In this document: in pieces, positions 22,938-34,652 of the stretch
Numbering within the stretch: the first letter of the stretch is position 1
Layout of the letters: each line of letters begins with the position of its first letter
NCBI GenBank assembly: GCA_008477525.1
Contig: SPDT01000006.1
Location: 1,453,501-1,517,500 of the forward strand
From: Hypomyces perniciosus
Lineage: Eukaryota; Ascomycota; Sordariomycetes; Hypocreales; Hypocreaceae
DNA length: 64,000 nt
Reading direction: 5' to 3'
Notes under the pieces: generated by a model
The model's input: only the letters and a program-made list of their open reading frames with translations
What the model was told of the DNA's origin: nothing
Databases searched by the model: none
Made by a program: the position numbers and the translations under genes

Positions 22938-24872
22938 ATGTCTGAATTCCTTGGGTATGACGGTGGTCCTCACCTCGTCCTGTGGCAATGCGACTGACGT
23001 ATGGGGCTTCAGGTCTCGTATTTCCCTCATATCCAAGAGCGATATTCGGTAAGATTTTGTCATCCTCCGCGTCTCCCACGACCCTTGCTAACAGACTTTG
23101 GAGCTATGTTGGTACTCTGCACGAGATCAACTCGGACGAGTCAACAGTGTCCCTTGAAAATGTCCGATCGTTCGGTACAGAGGGACGGAGAGGCAGACCC
23201 GAAGAAGAGATCTCAGCGTCAGACCAGGTCTACGAGTACATTGTCTTCCGCGGAAGTGATGTGAAGGATCTACGGATTGAAGAGCATCCGGCTATCAAAG
23301 AGACTAAGCCTCCTGTTATGCCCGATGACCCGGCTATTGTTGGCGTAAGTACCAATTTTTTCTTTCTTTTTTTCTTGTGGTCCCTTTTATATGATGAAAT
23401 ATTCCGGATGTAAATCTTTGTCACGTCGGAAAAGCGCAAAAACAATGTCGAGATTTCCGTTGCCTTCCTTCTGATCCATGGGGGACATTTCTATTTCGAG
23501 ATGAGAAAAACCAAACGATTGAGAAACTCAGCTAACTCGAAGATACAAGGCTCGGGCTCGCCCTGGAGCACAAGGGCCAACTCAGAATCTGCCCCCGGGT
23601 GCTGCAGGCTTCCAGCATCCATACCCTCCCAACAATTTCTATGGTGGACCTCCACCTCCTGGCTCTTGGGGTCGAGGTGGACCTGGCCCTATGTCGGGAC
23701 CTGGTTTTGGCAACATGCCATACCCTCCACCACCTGGTTGGTTTCCTCCAGGCCAAGGCTTTCCGCATGGCGGACCAGGAGGTCCGGGCCCATGGGCAAA
23801 TGCTGCATTCCCTCCAGGCCCTGCTGGACCTCCTGCCTCCGAAGCTGCTCAAGGTCAGCGGGGTCCTTCTGATACTCCCCCATCAGGCCCTACTCAAGAG
23901 TCCAAACCAGCACCAATCGGACCTGGATCAGATAAATCCAAGGTGACACCGGCACCGCAGGCAGCACCCCCAACAGAGCCACAATTCTTGGCTCAGCCTA
24001 CACGACAGCCTATCAATGCACCAACCGTAGTAGACTCTAAGCCCTCGGCAGAAGAGGTCAAGGCGGCTTCCAATGGACCTGCTCACCAGGCTGTTGATGC
24101 CACCAAAGCTGCTCCGTCTGCTCCCAAGAATAATCGGGTCACGCCGGTCGTGCCACTCGCTGGACTAGCAACCAAGCCCTTCCAACCTCCTTTTGCTGCA
24201 GAAAAGGCTGCACAGGCAACCGCCAAGACAGCAACAGGTGGACCCAGCACTGTTCAGGATGCTACAAATGCAGCCAGGGCGGCTGTCGCCGTCGCAATGG
24301 CACAGCTAGCTAATAACGGCGGAAACGCTATGGATAACCTCACAAACAAAGTCAATGAAATGAGGATTAATGCTGGAAGAGGCGGCAGCACCGCTACTCG
24401 TGGCCGTGGCCGGGGAGGACGGCCAACTAAAGTCGAAGTTCCAGATGCGGATTTCGATTTCGCCCAGGCGAACGCCAAGTTCAACAAGGAGGATGTTGTC
24501 AAGGAAGCCATTGCAGGTTCCCCTCTGACTGAAACTCCGAACGGATCGCTAGCTGATGGACCTGAGTTGGTTGACAATGCCGTACCTGCGGCAGCGTACA
24601 ATAAGTCGAAATCATTTTTCGATAACATCTCGAGCGAGGCCAGAGAAAGAGCCGAGAATAATGGCCAAAAACCTGGTGGTCGCGAATGGCGCGGTGAGGA
24701 ACAACGCAAGAACATTGAGACGTTCGGACAAGGTAGCGTTGATGGTGGATACCGCAACTACCGAGGACGTGGCCGGGGCCGTGGAGGACAAGGTCGAGGC
24801 CGCGGCGGATATGGTCGAGGTGGACGAGGTGGCCCTCGCCCACAGTATCAATCAACCGCTGCTGGTCAGTAA
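22938..24872 (+). CDS. scd6: Scd6/LSM14-family translational repressor
   Basis: Four exons: 22938-22954 (17 nt), 23013-23048 (36 nt), 23104-23344, 23550-24872; 538 aa. An N-terminal Lsm domain (MSEFLGSRISLISKSDIRYVG, LHEINSDESTVSLENVRSFGTEGR) is followed by a Pro/Gly-rich linker. Then come the family boxes in order: FDF (DADFDFAQANAKFNKEDVV), FFD (YNKSKSFFDNIS) and TFG (NIETFGQGSV). The tail is RGG-rich. The protein represses translation through eIF4G and activates decapping through Dcp2/Dhh1 in P-bodies. The third intron (205 nt) is long for this window and its acceptor is the least certain junction. The two micro-exons were placed by the conserved Lsm start. Confidence 0.9.
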
Positions 24873-25877
24873 ATGTGGCCGGAAGTGGTGAGCTCTCGTG
24901 CCAACAAAACAAAGTTGGAGAGACGCCATCGAACTTGGCATCACCAACTCTATGAGTTGGATTTGGCGGGTGACAAGCATCGTGATCATCAGCCCTTCTT
25001 GCGAACTTTGAGCGCAGCATTTCTTGCGCTCTTTTTAATTTTTTTTTCAGATCAATGTACCAAAATCTTTCTGGGCTCTGTCACTTCAGAACTGCTTCGC
25101 AGCAGCTGGGATGAGTTACTAGTTATACCTCGTCTGCGTCCGGCTTACCATTGAAGCTGTGACTTTCACTGATTACGCAACTTGACGATGATGCTGGAGT
25201 TCGGTTTACGTTGGAAGGGGAAAGGGGTTGGCATTACGTGACACATGAAAGGGTCTTGTGAGCACAATAGCTCACCGGTTTTGCGGTTGAAACGAATTGA
25301 ATCTTTTGCATTCACGACGAGGTACAGGGAAATGCGTGTGGGATATACATTTGTGATAACGTCGTCTTGGGAATGGACAACGGACGAGTCACTTGAAGAA
25401 AATGCAAAATGAAGCTTGATGAACCAACTAATAGCTGGGGACAGATTGGCTATGCCTCTTGTTGATAGCCAAGAAAATAAAGATATTCATCAAGCAGTTA
25501 ACGATTCGATAATGCTGTTGTGATGTGACGAGTAATGTGTTGATGGCCTAGACGATGCGTTGCGTATTATAGATAGGTACTACTGATTGTTGCAAAACAG
25601 GCTAGAATTTTTTCCTACCCCCGCTAACGTCATTCCATCGGCGTGACACACGCTGAACCCTACCTAATACTTGGTCATTACTAGTACCAAGTCGATTCCA
25701 GCACTCAACCATCCATCTGAACGGTTCAACACTGTACGCCTGTATTCTGTACCAGGAAATTCATTCATATTTTATTGCACCTTTTTCCCCCGTCATTTTC
25801 TCGCCACTTTCTCGCCACTTTCTTCGCATCTTACTGGCTTGTTTACTCATAACGCGTACATAGGGTAAGGGCTCAGC
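24873..25877. other. Intergenic spacer, 1 kb
   Basis: SCD6 3' untranslated region followed by the RQC1 promoter. A CT-rich tract with a duplicated TTTCTCGCCAC lies at about 25798-25820. No gene seen. Confidence 0.5.
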
Positions 25878-28059
25878 ATGTCGAGTAGACAGCTGCGCAA
25901 GCTCCAGAAACAGAGGGAGCTGGGGGGAAAGACGAATCAAGAGATCGGAGAAAGCGATGAAGCAGAAGAACCCAGTCTATCAACGCCCAAACCACGGGTA
26001 AATCTGTTCGCCGCTTTAGGTGGGGATGAGGATGATCATCAAGATGAAGATGAGGGGCAAGAGAACGAGGACATCCAGCAAGATGTGAACGAGACCACAG
26101 CTCTTGCGAGTTCAAAGAAATCCAAGAAAAAGAAGAAGAAGAAGAAGAAGGCCAATGCAGCGGCCGCGACCTCGGAAGTCGGTGGCGGCGAGCAAAGCGA
26201 CGAGGATGAGATTGATAAGGCCATGAAGGAGCTCAACATCAAACCACAGCATCACAATGCGTCCTCCACAAACCCTCAGTCCATCCTCAAAAAAGATGGG
26301 GGCTTGTTGAAGATAAACCTCTATCATCTCAAAGTTATCAACGAAATGAGAAATCTGTTTGGCCGGGACGTCATCGAGTCCGCCAACGCAGAAGAGGAAC
26401 AGGAACAAAACCGCCGGGGACGACGAGGGGCTGTACGGCAACAGGTAGATCTGGAGACATTCTTGCGAGAGCCTCCTGGAGCCCCAAAGTTGCCCGAAGT
26501 TTCCCTCCGGCGCAATATCTTTATCCAAGGCAGAGAGCACTGGCCGCTACGGACTACCGGTGGACTGACGATGAAGGAGATTCGCAAGGCTCCGGATGGA
26601 TCCTGGATTGAATATGCCTACTTCCACGATGGCGAGTATGATGGAATCCAGATGTTCTTCTTCACTTGCGTGCAGCTAGGAGATCCCATGCGAATGGTCC
26701 ACTTGCTCAAGGAAGTTCGTAAGTAGCCCCAAATGCCCAAGATTCATTCATGTACGTATCAACATTCTGACGTTATGAACAGCCTACCATGTCTCGACAC
26801 TACTGCAAGTGAGTAGTGTAGCCAAACAAGACCAGAACATGGCCCTAGCCTCCGAGCTATGCGAGCGAGCCTTGTTCACATTCGGCCGAGTGACGACGTC
26901 AGCGTTCCGACAAAGTATTGAGCAAGGAAAAGCTCGCCTGGACTTTAGGAGACCTGAGAACCGCCAGTTCTGGCTTGCGGGATATCATTACCTCAAGAGT
27001 CTGATCAGGAAAGGAACCTATCGAACCGCGCTAGAATGGGCAAAACTGCTCTTCACCCTGAATATTATGGACCCGTACGCAATGAGGCACTTCATCCACT
27101 TTCTGGCTATTAGAGCACACGAATCTACCTGGCTGCTCAACTTCCTGGACCTACTGGAGAGCTTGGATAGCAGCGTAGATGTAGTATACATCCTGCAAAG
27201 CCGAGTGCTGGCGAGACTGCAAATGGGCGACACAGAGAATGCGAAGCAAGATCTCCTAAGTGGAATACAACGCGTCCCTTGGCTCTACTGCGCTCTCTTC
27301 CAGGAGCTCAACCTCGACGCACCCCCGTCCATTTGGGGTATAAGTGCTGAATCAGACACTGCAACTTTCTGTGTGAAACTTTACTTGTACCACACCAAGG
27401 ATTTGTGGAATAATACCCAAGCAACAGCACTGCTGCAAGACGTGGCCAAGAGCATGGATCGAGTCAACGTGGCATCCCTGCCAAAGGATGGCCGCCTGGT
27501 GGACTTGGGAGCGACCAGACTCGCCTACCTCGAAGGACACACGTCCTTACTGGCAGTAGCGCCACGGGATATCTTGGACAGTCAGCCCAACTACGAATTC
27601 GATCCCCTGCCACCGGCGGAGGATGACAACATTTTTACGGGAGAAGGGACAAGACTGCCCTGGCGGGATCGACAACAGCAGCAGCAGCCACTGGATGGCC
27701 TCAATGATCTTCTTGCACGGATGCTTGCGCTGCGGGGAGCTGGACCAGTGAATGCCGGGGTAGGAGTACTACCTGGAGCCGCTGATGAGGACTTGGATGC
27801 CCTCGGTGTCCTAGACGACCTGGACACTGACGATGAGGAGCTTCAGCAAGACATTGCTGCCCAAGTAGCTGGGAGCGAAGAACCGGGAGTGCTGGCCACA
27901 TTTCTCCGAATGTTTGGGCTTGGCGGCAATAACAACAACACTCGGCAAGATGACGAGGGAAATGAGCGCCCGGAGACGGGAGATGGGGCACCAGGATCTT
28001 GGCCTGCTGAACACGAGGATGTTGAAGATACGAGTGGAGAGAGGGATGAGTTGAGTTAG
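25878..28059 (+). CDS. rqc1: Ribosome quality control subunit 1 / TCF25-like protein
   Basis: Two exons, 25878-26718 and 26783-28059 (64-nt intron, phase 1), 705 aa. It starts MSSRQLRKLQKQREL, the family N-terminus, followed by an acidic stretch and a poly-lysine run (about residues 82-92). The conserved block includes LFGRDVIESANAEEE, WPLRTTGGLTMKE, EYAYFHDGEYDG and, across the intron, VPYHVSTLLQVSSVAKQDQNM. A helical repeat region follows and the C-terminus is acidic and disordered. With Ltn1, Rqc2 and Cdc48 the protein clears nascent chains from stalled 60S subunits. It is longer at the C-terminus than some family members. Confidence 0.92.
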
Positions 28060-30287
28060 TCCGCTATTAGAGCAATACGATACGAGAGCTCTGTTCTACG
28101 GAATACTCCGTAGCAGTACTCCGTAGCAGCAGTACTCCGTACAATACCACACATTGAGGGCGCACTGCCACCCCCGCAACTCCATTCCAAACCCCCAGAC
28201 ACTCGGAAGAAAACAAAGCAGCGTCTTGAAAGTCGGAGTTTAGTGAAATCCGAGAAGCGCGGGTTTCGTAAGCGTGACGAATTGGCTTCGGGTATTATCG
28301 GTGATATGCTAGACATGACATTTTAAAATGCAGGTACGAGTACTCCGTACGGAGTACATACAAGGTTAAAAAGCCGTATATTTTCCCGCGCTTGCCACTC
28401 GTATTATAACTGACCAATATGGTCTGATGATGGGTTAGGTGAGAGTGGATACTACACAGATTTCGACAGAGTCTCTGTAAACAAATTGAATAGCAGCTTA
28501 CGAATTACCTAATTAGATTTATGATCTAGATACTACATAATACTACTACTAGTAGCAGTATGTGTTTCGTATGTACGAGTAGATGGATCTATCTACAGCA
28601 CAGAGGTAGTATTTGTCAACGACATAAACCGAATTGTCCATCCAGTCTTGAGATGACACGAGTGCCAAGCCTCAAAAGCCGATTCCCCTCTTTCTGTCAT
28701 GATAAAGGGTGCGTGCGCCTTCGCGTGCATTCGTTGTCCCTTTCAAGTCACCGGTCGGGTCGTTCTGCAAGGGGAAACCGGCTCGGTAACGTATATGTCT
28801 ACAGTCGCACTACGGAGTAGTACTTCGTACTTCGTACACACCTCGTAAATGCGAACGTCCAATACGTTTATTGGTTGCATGGTGACTGGCGATCTCAAGG
28901 CCTGCAGGACGGAAATGCCGAATGGAGCAATCAGACAGCATGGCCCGGGCCCGGAGCAGCGACTCGGCCGGGAGGGCGGGCGCAGGAGATGCAACCTGGA
29001 AAATCTTTCCCGCCTTGGCACCCGTTGAGGGTGTACTACGGAGCAGAGTGCGAGTGCAAGTCCGAGACACAGCTGTGCTAGATAGAGCGCGAGTAATACT
29101 AGTGTGTGTTGATGAGGAGCGTACGAAGTACGTATGTGCAGTACTAGTAGTACTACTTCATCTTCATACGTACTACGAGGTGCTCAATGCTAAGAACATC
29201 AAGCGATTGGGGCCATCTGTCATGGCTTAATAAGGTACTCACGTAATACTCCCCTGGCCCAATCCCCAGTACCAAAGGTCGATGAGGACGCAAGATAATG
29301 CAGCCAGACATCGGAGGCATCACGTGGTGGCGCCGCCTCTGCCTCGCCAGAACCTAACCACCTAATAGCGTCATCCTGCCAAAGCAAGCCTCATTTGCCA
29401 GGCCCTCCCAAAAAGGCTTCGGGTCGGTTCCCACTCCATTTCACCAGCCCACGGGCTTTGCAGGGATGCCCTGGACTGCCTGGACGTGGGAGGGTGGAAA
29501 GGCCGGGGACTCCAGTCCCATAGTCCAGTCCCAGTCCCATTACGAAGTGCTGCTCGCAGTCCTCGTCCGTGTCCATCTGGCGCACTCTGAGTGACGGAGT
29601 CTCTGCCCTCTGCCCTCTGTCCTCTGCTGTACATAGGGCCAAAAAATAGTGGCCGCGACACACACAAATCCAACCATGGGCTGGTCGGCCGATCGCAACC
29701 TTATCATCTCCGTCTCCATTTGTTGGCGAGACTGACGACACCCGCACCGCTGACTCGTCGAGTGCGTATGAACGCAGCGCAGCGCATACACAGTGAAAGA
29801 GCAAGGAAATAGAACGAACGAGGGAGAGAAGAAAGAGACACAGAGAGAGGCAGAGAGAGGCAGAGAGAGGCAGAGAGTTGACAAAGGCGGGCTGATTTGA
29901 CTCTGATACTTTCCATTGATCGACAGACCTGCTGAGCATGGCCGAGACCGCCACGGCAATCCTCAACTGAGAATCAGATTCAAGCCACTTCAGAACAACC
30001 CTTCTACCCCCCCTCCACTTGGTCTTCCCCCATCCAACACTGTCGTCATCTGCGCTTCGTTTGGCATCCGTGCTGCTCCGCCTGCTGTCCGCCATGTTCG
30101 ACGTGTTGACGCCGACGGACCCGCGACCTCTGTATTATCGTCTAATTGACCTCGAGCCGCTTGGTCCTCGACACTGACCTCGACACTGACCTCGGCTCGC
30201 CGCCTGACCGCTCGATCGTCGCAAACTGTCCCTATCGCTGGACTTCTCGATAGCCTGACGACGTCACATGCAAAACCCGTCCATTGG
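28060..30287. other. Gene-poor region with TACGGAGTA palindromes
   Basis: About 2.2 kb. TACTCCGTA copies at 28104, 28117 and 28133, a perfect 16-nt palindrome TACTCCGTACGGAGTA at 28341-28356, TACGGAGTA at 28811-28819 and tandem TACTTCGTAC at 28821-28837. The right third is probably the long leader of the Zn2Cys6 gene. A 234-codon minus frame at 29391-30095 is low in family signal and judged spurious. Confidence 0.55.
29841..29877. repeat. Short tandem repeat, 10-bp unit
   Basis: CAGAGAGAGG is repeated three times and followed by a partial copy in a purine-rich leader upstream of the Zn2Cys6 gene. Simple sequence, no known function. Confidence 0.8.
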
Positions 30288-32795
30288 ATGGCTTCCATGC
30301 ACGCATATCCTTCCATCACAGAGCCTGGGGCGGTTGCAGTTGCGTCAACCGCCACCATGGGCACCGACGCCACCAACCCTAGCGACGGCGCGAGCCCATA
30401 TGATGCTTCTTCCTCCATGTCCCAGCAACCTTCGCCTGGCCAGCAATACCAGCAGCAACAACCAAACTCACAAGGGCCGACGACACAACAGCAGCATCGC
30501 AGCGTTAAGCGACCCAGACCTGTCAAGTCCTGTACCGAATGCCGTAAACGTAAGCTGCGATGTGATCGCCTATGTCCCTGTTCGCAGTGTCAGAAATCGA
30601 GCCGCCCCTGCAAATACGCACCCGATCACGACTCGACCAATCTATCCGATGGCTCAGATGTCGAGGCTGCAGAGCATGGTAGGCCGACCAAGCGCAATTA
30701 CCCGTCCGGTACTGCAGCTACGGGCGTGACATACACCGAGTTGGCGCTGACGCCGAGGCCGACGAAGAATGGAGAGACCACGAGTCTGCCGTTGCTCGAT
30801 GAGCTTTCTTTAAGGATGGAACGGTTAGAGAAGCAGCTCCTTGTCCGGAACTCCGCTGGGACCGATGCCAGCGGGGCCACGATCGTTGCTGCGTCTGCGC
30901 CAACTATCCGAGGCTTGACGGTTAAGCAGGGGGCGTTACGAACACGGTATTTCGGACAGAATGATGCTCGTGTTTTGATGAACCTGGTAAGGAGATTTCG
31001 GCACTCGCATATTGTTAATGGTGGTTTACCGGTTTTCTAACCTTCTTAGTTCGACGAAGCCAAGACATATACATCTCAAAATTTCCAGAGGGAACCTTTC
31101 CCAAGCTTCGAACTTCTACATAAACATTTGCGGAGCACATATGCAAAATCTCTGACTCCTATTACCGTCTTCGTCGACTCTATGATGCCGATTCACAAGC
31201 GGATGACGGATATTTTGCCAAAAAAGGCAGTCTGCGATCGCCTAGTTGCCAGCTACATCGATACTTCTGAGATGTTTTATAGAATACTGCACCTGCTGTC
31301 GTTTTCCGAGCAGTACGATCTCTATTGGGAGGGCAAACTGCAGTCAGAATACTTTCTTCCACAGCTGCTGTCCGTCCTCTCCTTGGCATCTCGATTCGAC
31401 ACCAAATCCAGGGGGCTTGGGCACGAGCGAGTAGAAGGTGTCCATATCCCGACTGCCTGCGCGCTCGTTCGCATTTGGCTAGATGGTTTAAAAGGCAAGC
31501 AGCTTGTTGAACTTGCAACACTTCAGGTGGAGGTGCTGTTGTTGCATGCGCAAAGGATGATTATGCCCCGTGCGCAAGACTCCTGGAACCAATTGGGATT
31601 CATTGTGCGGCTTGCCATGACCATGGGCCTCCACCGGGATCCTTCTGAGTTCGAGCCGCGAATGACAGTGTTTGTCGGCGAAATTCGGAGGAGATTGTGG
31701 TTTGCGATCCTCGATATGGACCTGCATATGTCGCTCGCCTCTAACATGCCTTGCCTTGTTCGGGACGGAGACTACACATGCCAGCCGCCACGGAATCTGG
31801 ACGATAACGAGCTCTTCCCTGACATGACTGAACTGCCCCCATCGAAGCCCATTGATCAGGCGACAGACAACCAAATGCAGGCCTACGCCGCTATGACACT
31901 TCCCACCCGAATGAAGGTATCGCACATGATAAACCGCCTTGACACTATTCGCGACTATCAGGAGGTTTTGGATGTTGGGGCGAAGCTGGAACGGTTTATC
32001 GAAGACATCAATTACATATATCCACGACACGGAGCCCTCAGCGATGGGCAACGAAGTAAAATATGGAGATCTCGGGTGATTCTCGACATGCATGTTCGAC
32101 GACCTCTATTAGCCTTGTATCGACCCTTCGCCATGGGAGCGCCTGAGGCCCCAATGCAAATCTCACGAGCCTATCTACGATCATCTATGGTGATCTTGAA
32201 ATATTTGGACGAAATTGATCCACTGCTGGCACACTTTCAAAACATATCTGAGATGTACATCCAGATGCTGAAACGGGATGTGGTTCAGGCGGCCTTGAGC
32301 GTGTGTTATTTTGTCAAGCCAGTGGTTCACCGGAATTTTGATGGCTTAACCCTAGCCCAGCAAGGACATCGCCTGTCACCCGATATAATGGACGATTACC
32401 CGTCATATATACCAGATGACTTCATGCTCTGGACGCCGGTACGGCTGACCAACACCGTGCAGAAGATACTCGATCTCCTCGTCCGTAATATGGGTGGAAG
32501 TGATACCAAGGACATTATATGCCTGGGCATCGTACTGGAGAGCGTTAGGAAACCGGAAGCTAGATGTGAAGAAATCACACGCAATCTTTACAACTTGTTG
32601 GAGGCTTGTCTGAGAGCGACGAATGTGACCGTGGAGAAACTTCGCGATGTGCCTCCGGCTGGCACTGATGGATTCCTATCTGATTCTTATATGCATGGAC
32701 GGATGCCATTTATGCAGCATGGCTACAACACGGGCGGTATGGCAAGAACTGCAAAGGAAATGTGTGGTTGGATTATGTGGGATGGGTGGGACTGA
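30288..32795 (+). CDS. Zn(II)2Cys6 fungal transcription factor
   Basis: Two exons, 30288-30986 and 31050-32795 (63-nt intron, phase 0), 814 aa. After a Ser/Gln-rich start, the binuclear zinc cluster lies at ~82-108 with spacing CX2CX6CX5CX2CX6C (CTEC...LRCDRLCPCSQC...RPC), preceded by a basic VKRPRPVK. A short coiled coil for dimerisation is likely near 175-195 (LLDELSLRMERLEKQLL). The second exon carries the fungal_trans middle homology region, with the typical RLAMTMGLHRDPSEF and EIRRRLWFAILDMDLHMSL blocks. Targets are unknown. A long purine/pyrimidine-skewed leader precedes it. Confidence 0.92.
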
Positions 32796-33158
32796 AGTTT
32801 CCAAGTGGCTTTTTGTGAAGCATAATGACAATACTTGTTTAAGAAAGCAAGCGGGGTGTTGTGGTTAGAAATATCCTTTAAGGGAGTACAGGAAAAGTAA
32901 TGATGTTCCGGGTTGGATGGCGGAATAGGAGAGTGGATATGCACAAGATTTCAGGGCCAACCGGTATTTGATTCTTGGCGGGAAATATATATTAAGATAC
33001 CCCGATGACGATTCACATGAGGAAGGATGTAGATGAACCATAGTGCAAAATGGAGACTGTCTATACAGAGAATAGAGACCAACGATGATGTGTGACATAT
33101 CCGATTCTTGAGGACATGCATACTGTAATTGGTTGAGTGAACTTGATGACATCTCCTC
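32796..33158. other. Intergenic, convergent 3' ends
   Basis: 363 bp between the converging Zn2Cys6 and NmrA-like genes. Presumably both 3' untranslated regions; nothing else seen. Confidence 0.5.
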
Positions 33159-33891
33159 TCAGTTCGTCAGGACTGGGGACATGTTATCCCACTCATTCGT
33201 TTCTGCGGCCTTGATCATCCATTTCCCCACGCTCTCCCTGCTAATAGACGGGTTCCAGCCACAGCCAGCACCATCATCCGGCCAGACTTTCACATCCGTA
33301 GCTAGACCTTCAATCAGCCTCGCAGGACGAGCCAAAACAAAAGGCACACCACTGTTCCTGACCAAAGCATCCATGCCATTATGGTCCTTGATGGTGAGGT
33401 TCATAGTGCTATGGCGCATGACGAAGCGGATTGGTAGACTGAGGTTATCTCGGGACGAGCCAGCGCCAAAAAGCGAGTTGACGACGATTTTAGGCAGGGT
33501 TGTGAAGGGAGTGTTGGAAATTGCAGAGAGGAGGGATTTTGTGGTGGATGTGAGGAGATCGGGGGGGGAGTCGGGATGCAATGGCGAGAAGGGGTTTTCG
33601 CTTGTGCGACGGGGGTTGATGGTGGTGAGGATGGCGGAGGGGAGAGTTGGTGTTGAGAGGGCTTTTTGGATATCTGGCTGAGAAGACGGGGTTCCTAAGT
33701 CGATGTCAGTTTCTCTTTCTCTTATTTTATATGATGAATGAGGGTATACCTTTGATGATGGTGAGGTTTGGATGGGGAGGGAGGGAGGTTGGGTTGCGGA
33801 TGAGGACTGTGACGGTGTGGCCTCGGTCAAGGGCTTCTTGAAGGGCGATACGGCCGTTGCGACCGCTTGCTCCGGAGATGAAGATGTGCAT
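33159..33891 (-). CDS. NmrA-like NAD(P)-binding protein
   Basis: Two exons, 33891-33750 and 33694-33159 (55-nt intron, phase 1), 225 aa. The first exon encodes the Rossmann start MHIFISGASGRNGR (GxxGxxG variant) followed by the second strand VTVLIRNP, typical of the short atypical SDR/NmrA group that binds NAD(P). The segment HNGMDALVRNSGVPFVLARPARLIEG corresponds to the W/RPxxL block of these proteins. No catalytic YxxxK is evident. It could be a redox-sensing regulator or a small reductase. It lies next to a zinc-cluster regulator, but the two converge and need not be linked. Confidence 0.85.
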
Positions 33892-34652
33892 TTTCGTATA
33901 AGAGAAGCAGAAACTAGAAAAGATGCGAGTTGTTGAGGGTGAATGGGTTGTCTGTAAAATGTGTCTTGTTTAATACTGTAAATGTTGGGGGATCTCTCTT
34001 GTCTAGAAGGGTAGAGAACTCAAGATGGTTAATACAAGAATATCAAAGGCAATCTAACATCATTCCAATCCATTTGTCTTTATATACTTCATCTGGACTC
34101 CTTGCGGGCCGGAGGCTTGAATACAGTCTGTCCATTCGGCCGATATTGAATCGGATCCGTACGTAGTCGGCCGGTTGAACGGCCCTCCGTACGGATGGAT
34201 GCGCGCACTCCGGAGTAGCTTAAAAATGAATCTAATGGATCATCCGTACTCCATAATCCGTTCTGCCGGATGCTTTAATTAGGTATTATACTATTATAGG
34301 AAGTGCTACCTCATACGAAGTCAAAGGATCGTATCCCGTATCTGTAAATTATTCATTCATCTGTTGTTAGGTACGAGTACGAGTTATTCCCCGGCAAAAG
34401 CAGGCCCGGAATCGAACCCCCGGATTAACTAACGGAGGAGCTTGTTTCTCCCCGCATTTTAGTTGGACAACAGCCGGTTTTAGTAATGAAGCTGAACATG
34501 CTCCCTGCAGGAGCAGTTGGTTGTATTACTACTTTGTACTAGTAGTGAGTGGGATTTATCACCAACCTCTTCCCAACATGGGATCCGAGGTTCTACTCAC
34601 CAATTATTCCTTCAATTGAGTCGAGCTGTGTGTTGTGCACCATATTCCCATC
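33892..34652. other. Intergenic region, divergent promoters
   Basis: About 760 bp between the NmrA-like gene and the thiolase, AT-rich around 34260-34300. Contains a tRNA-like T-loop remnant on the minus strand near 34400-34430 that does not fold as a tRNA. Nothing else seen. Confidence 0.5.

Noticed and set aside
29391..30095. 234-codon minus-strand frame
   Set aside because: It lies in the leader of the Zn2Cys6 gene, includes the purine-rich repeat, and has no family similarity.
33133..33681. 182-codon plus frame opposite the NmrA-like gene
   Set aside because: The minus strand has a clean Rossmann start and a splice that keeps frame.
34390..34470. tRNA-like T-loop (GGTTCGATT) on the minus strand
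   Set aside because: The T-stem pairs only two or three bases, and no matching acceptor stem or anticodon arm was found.
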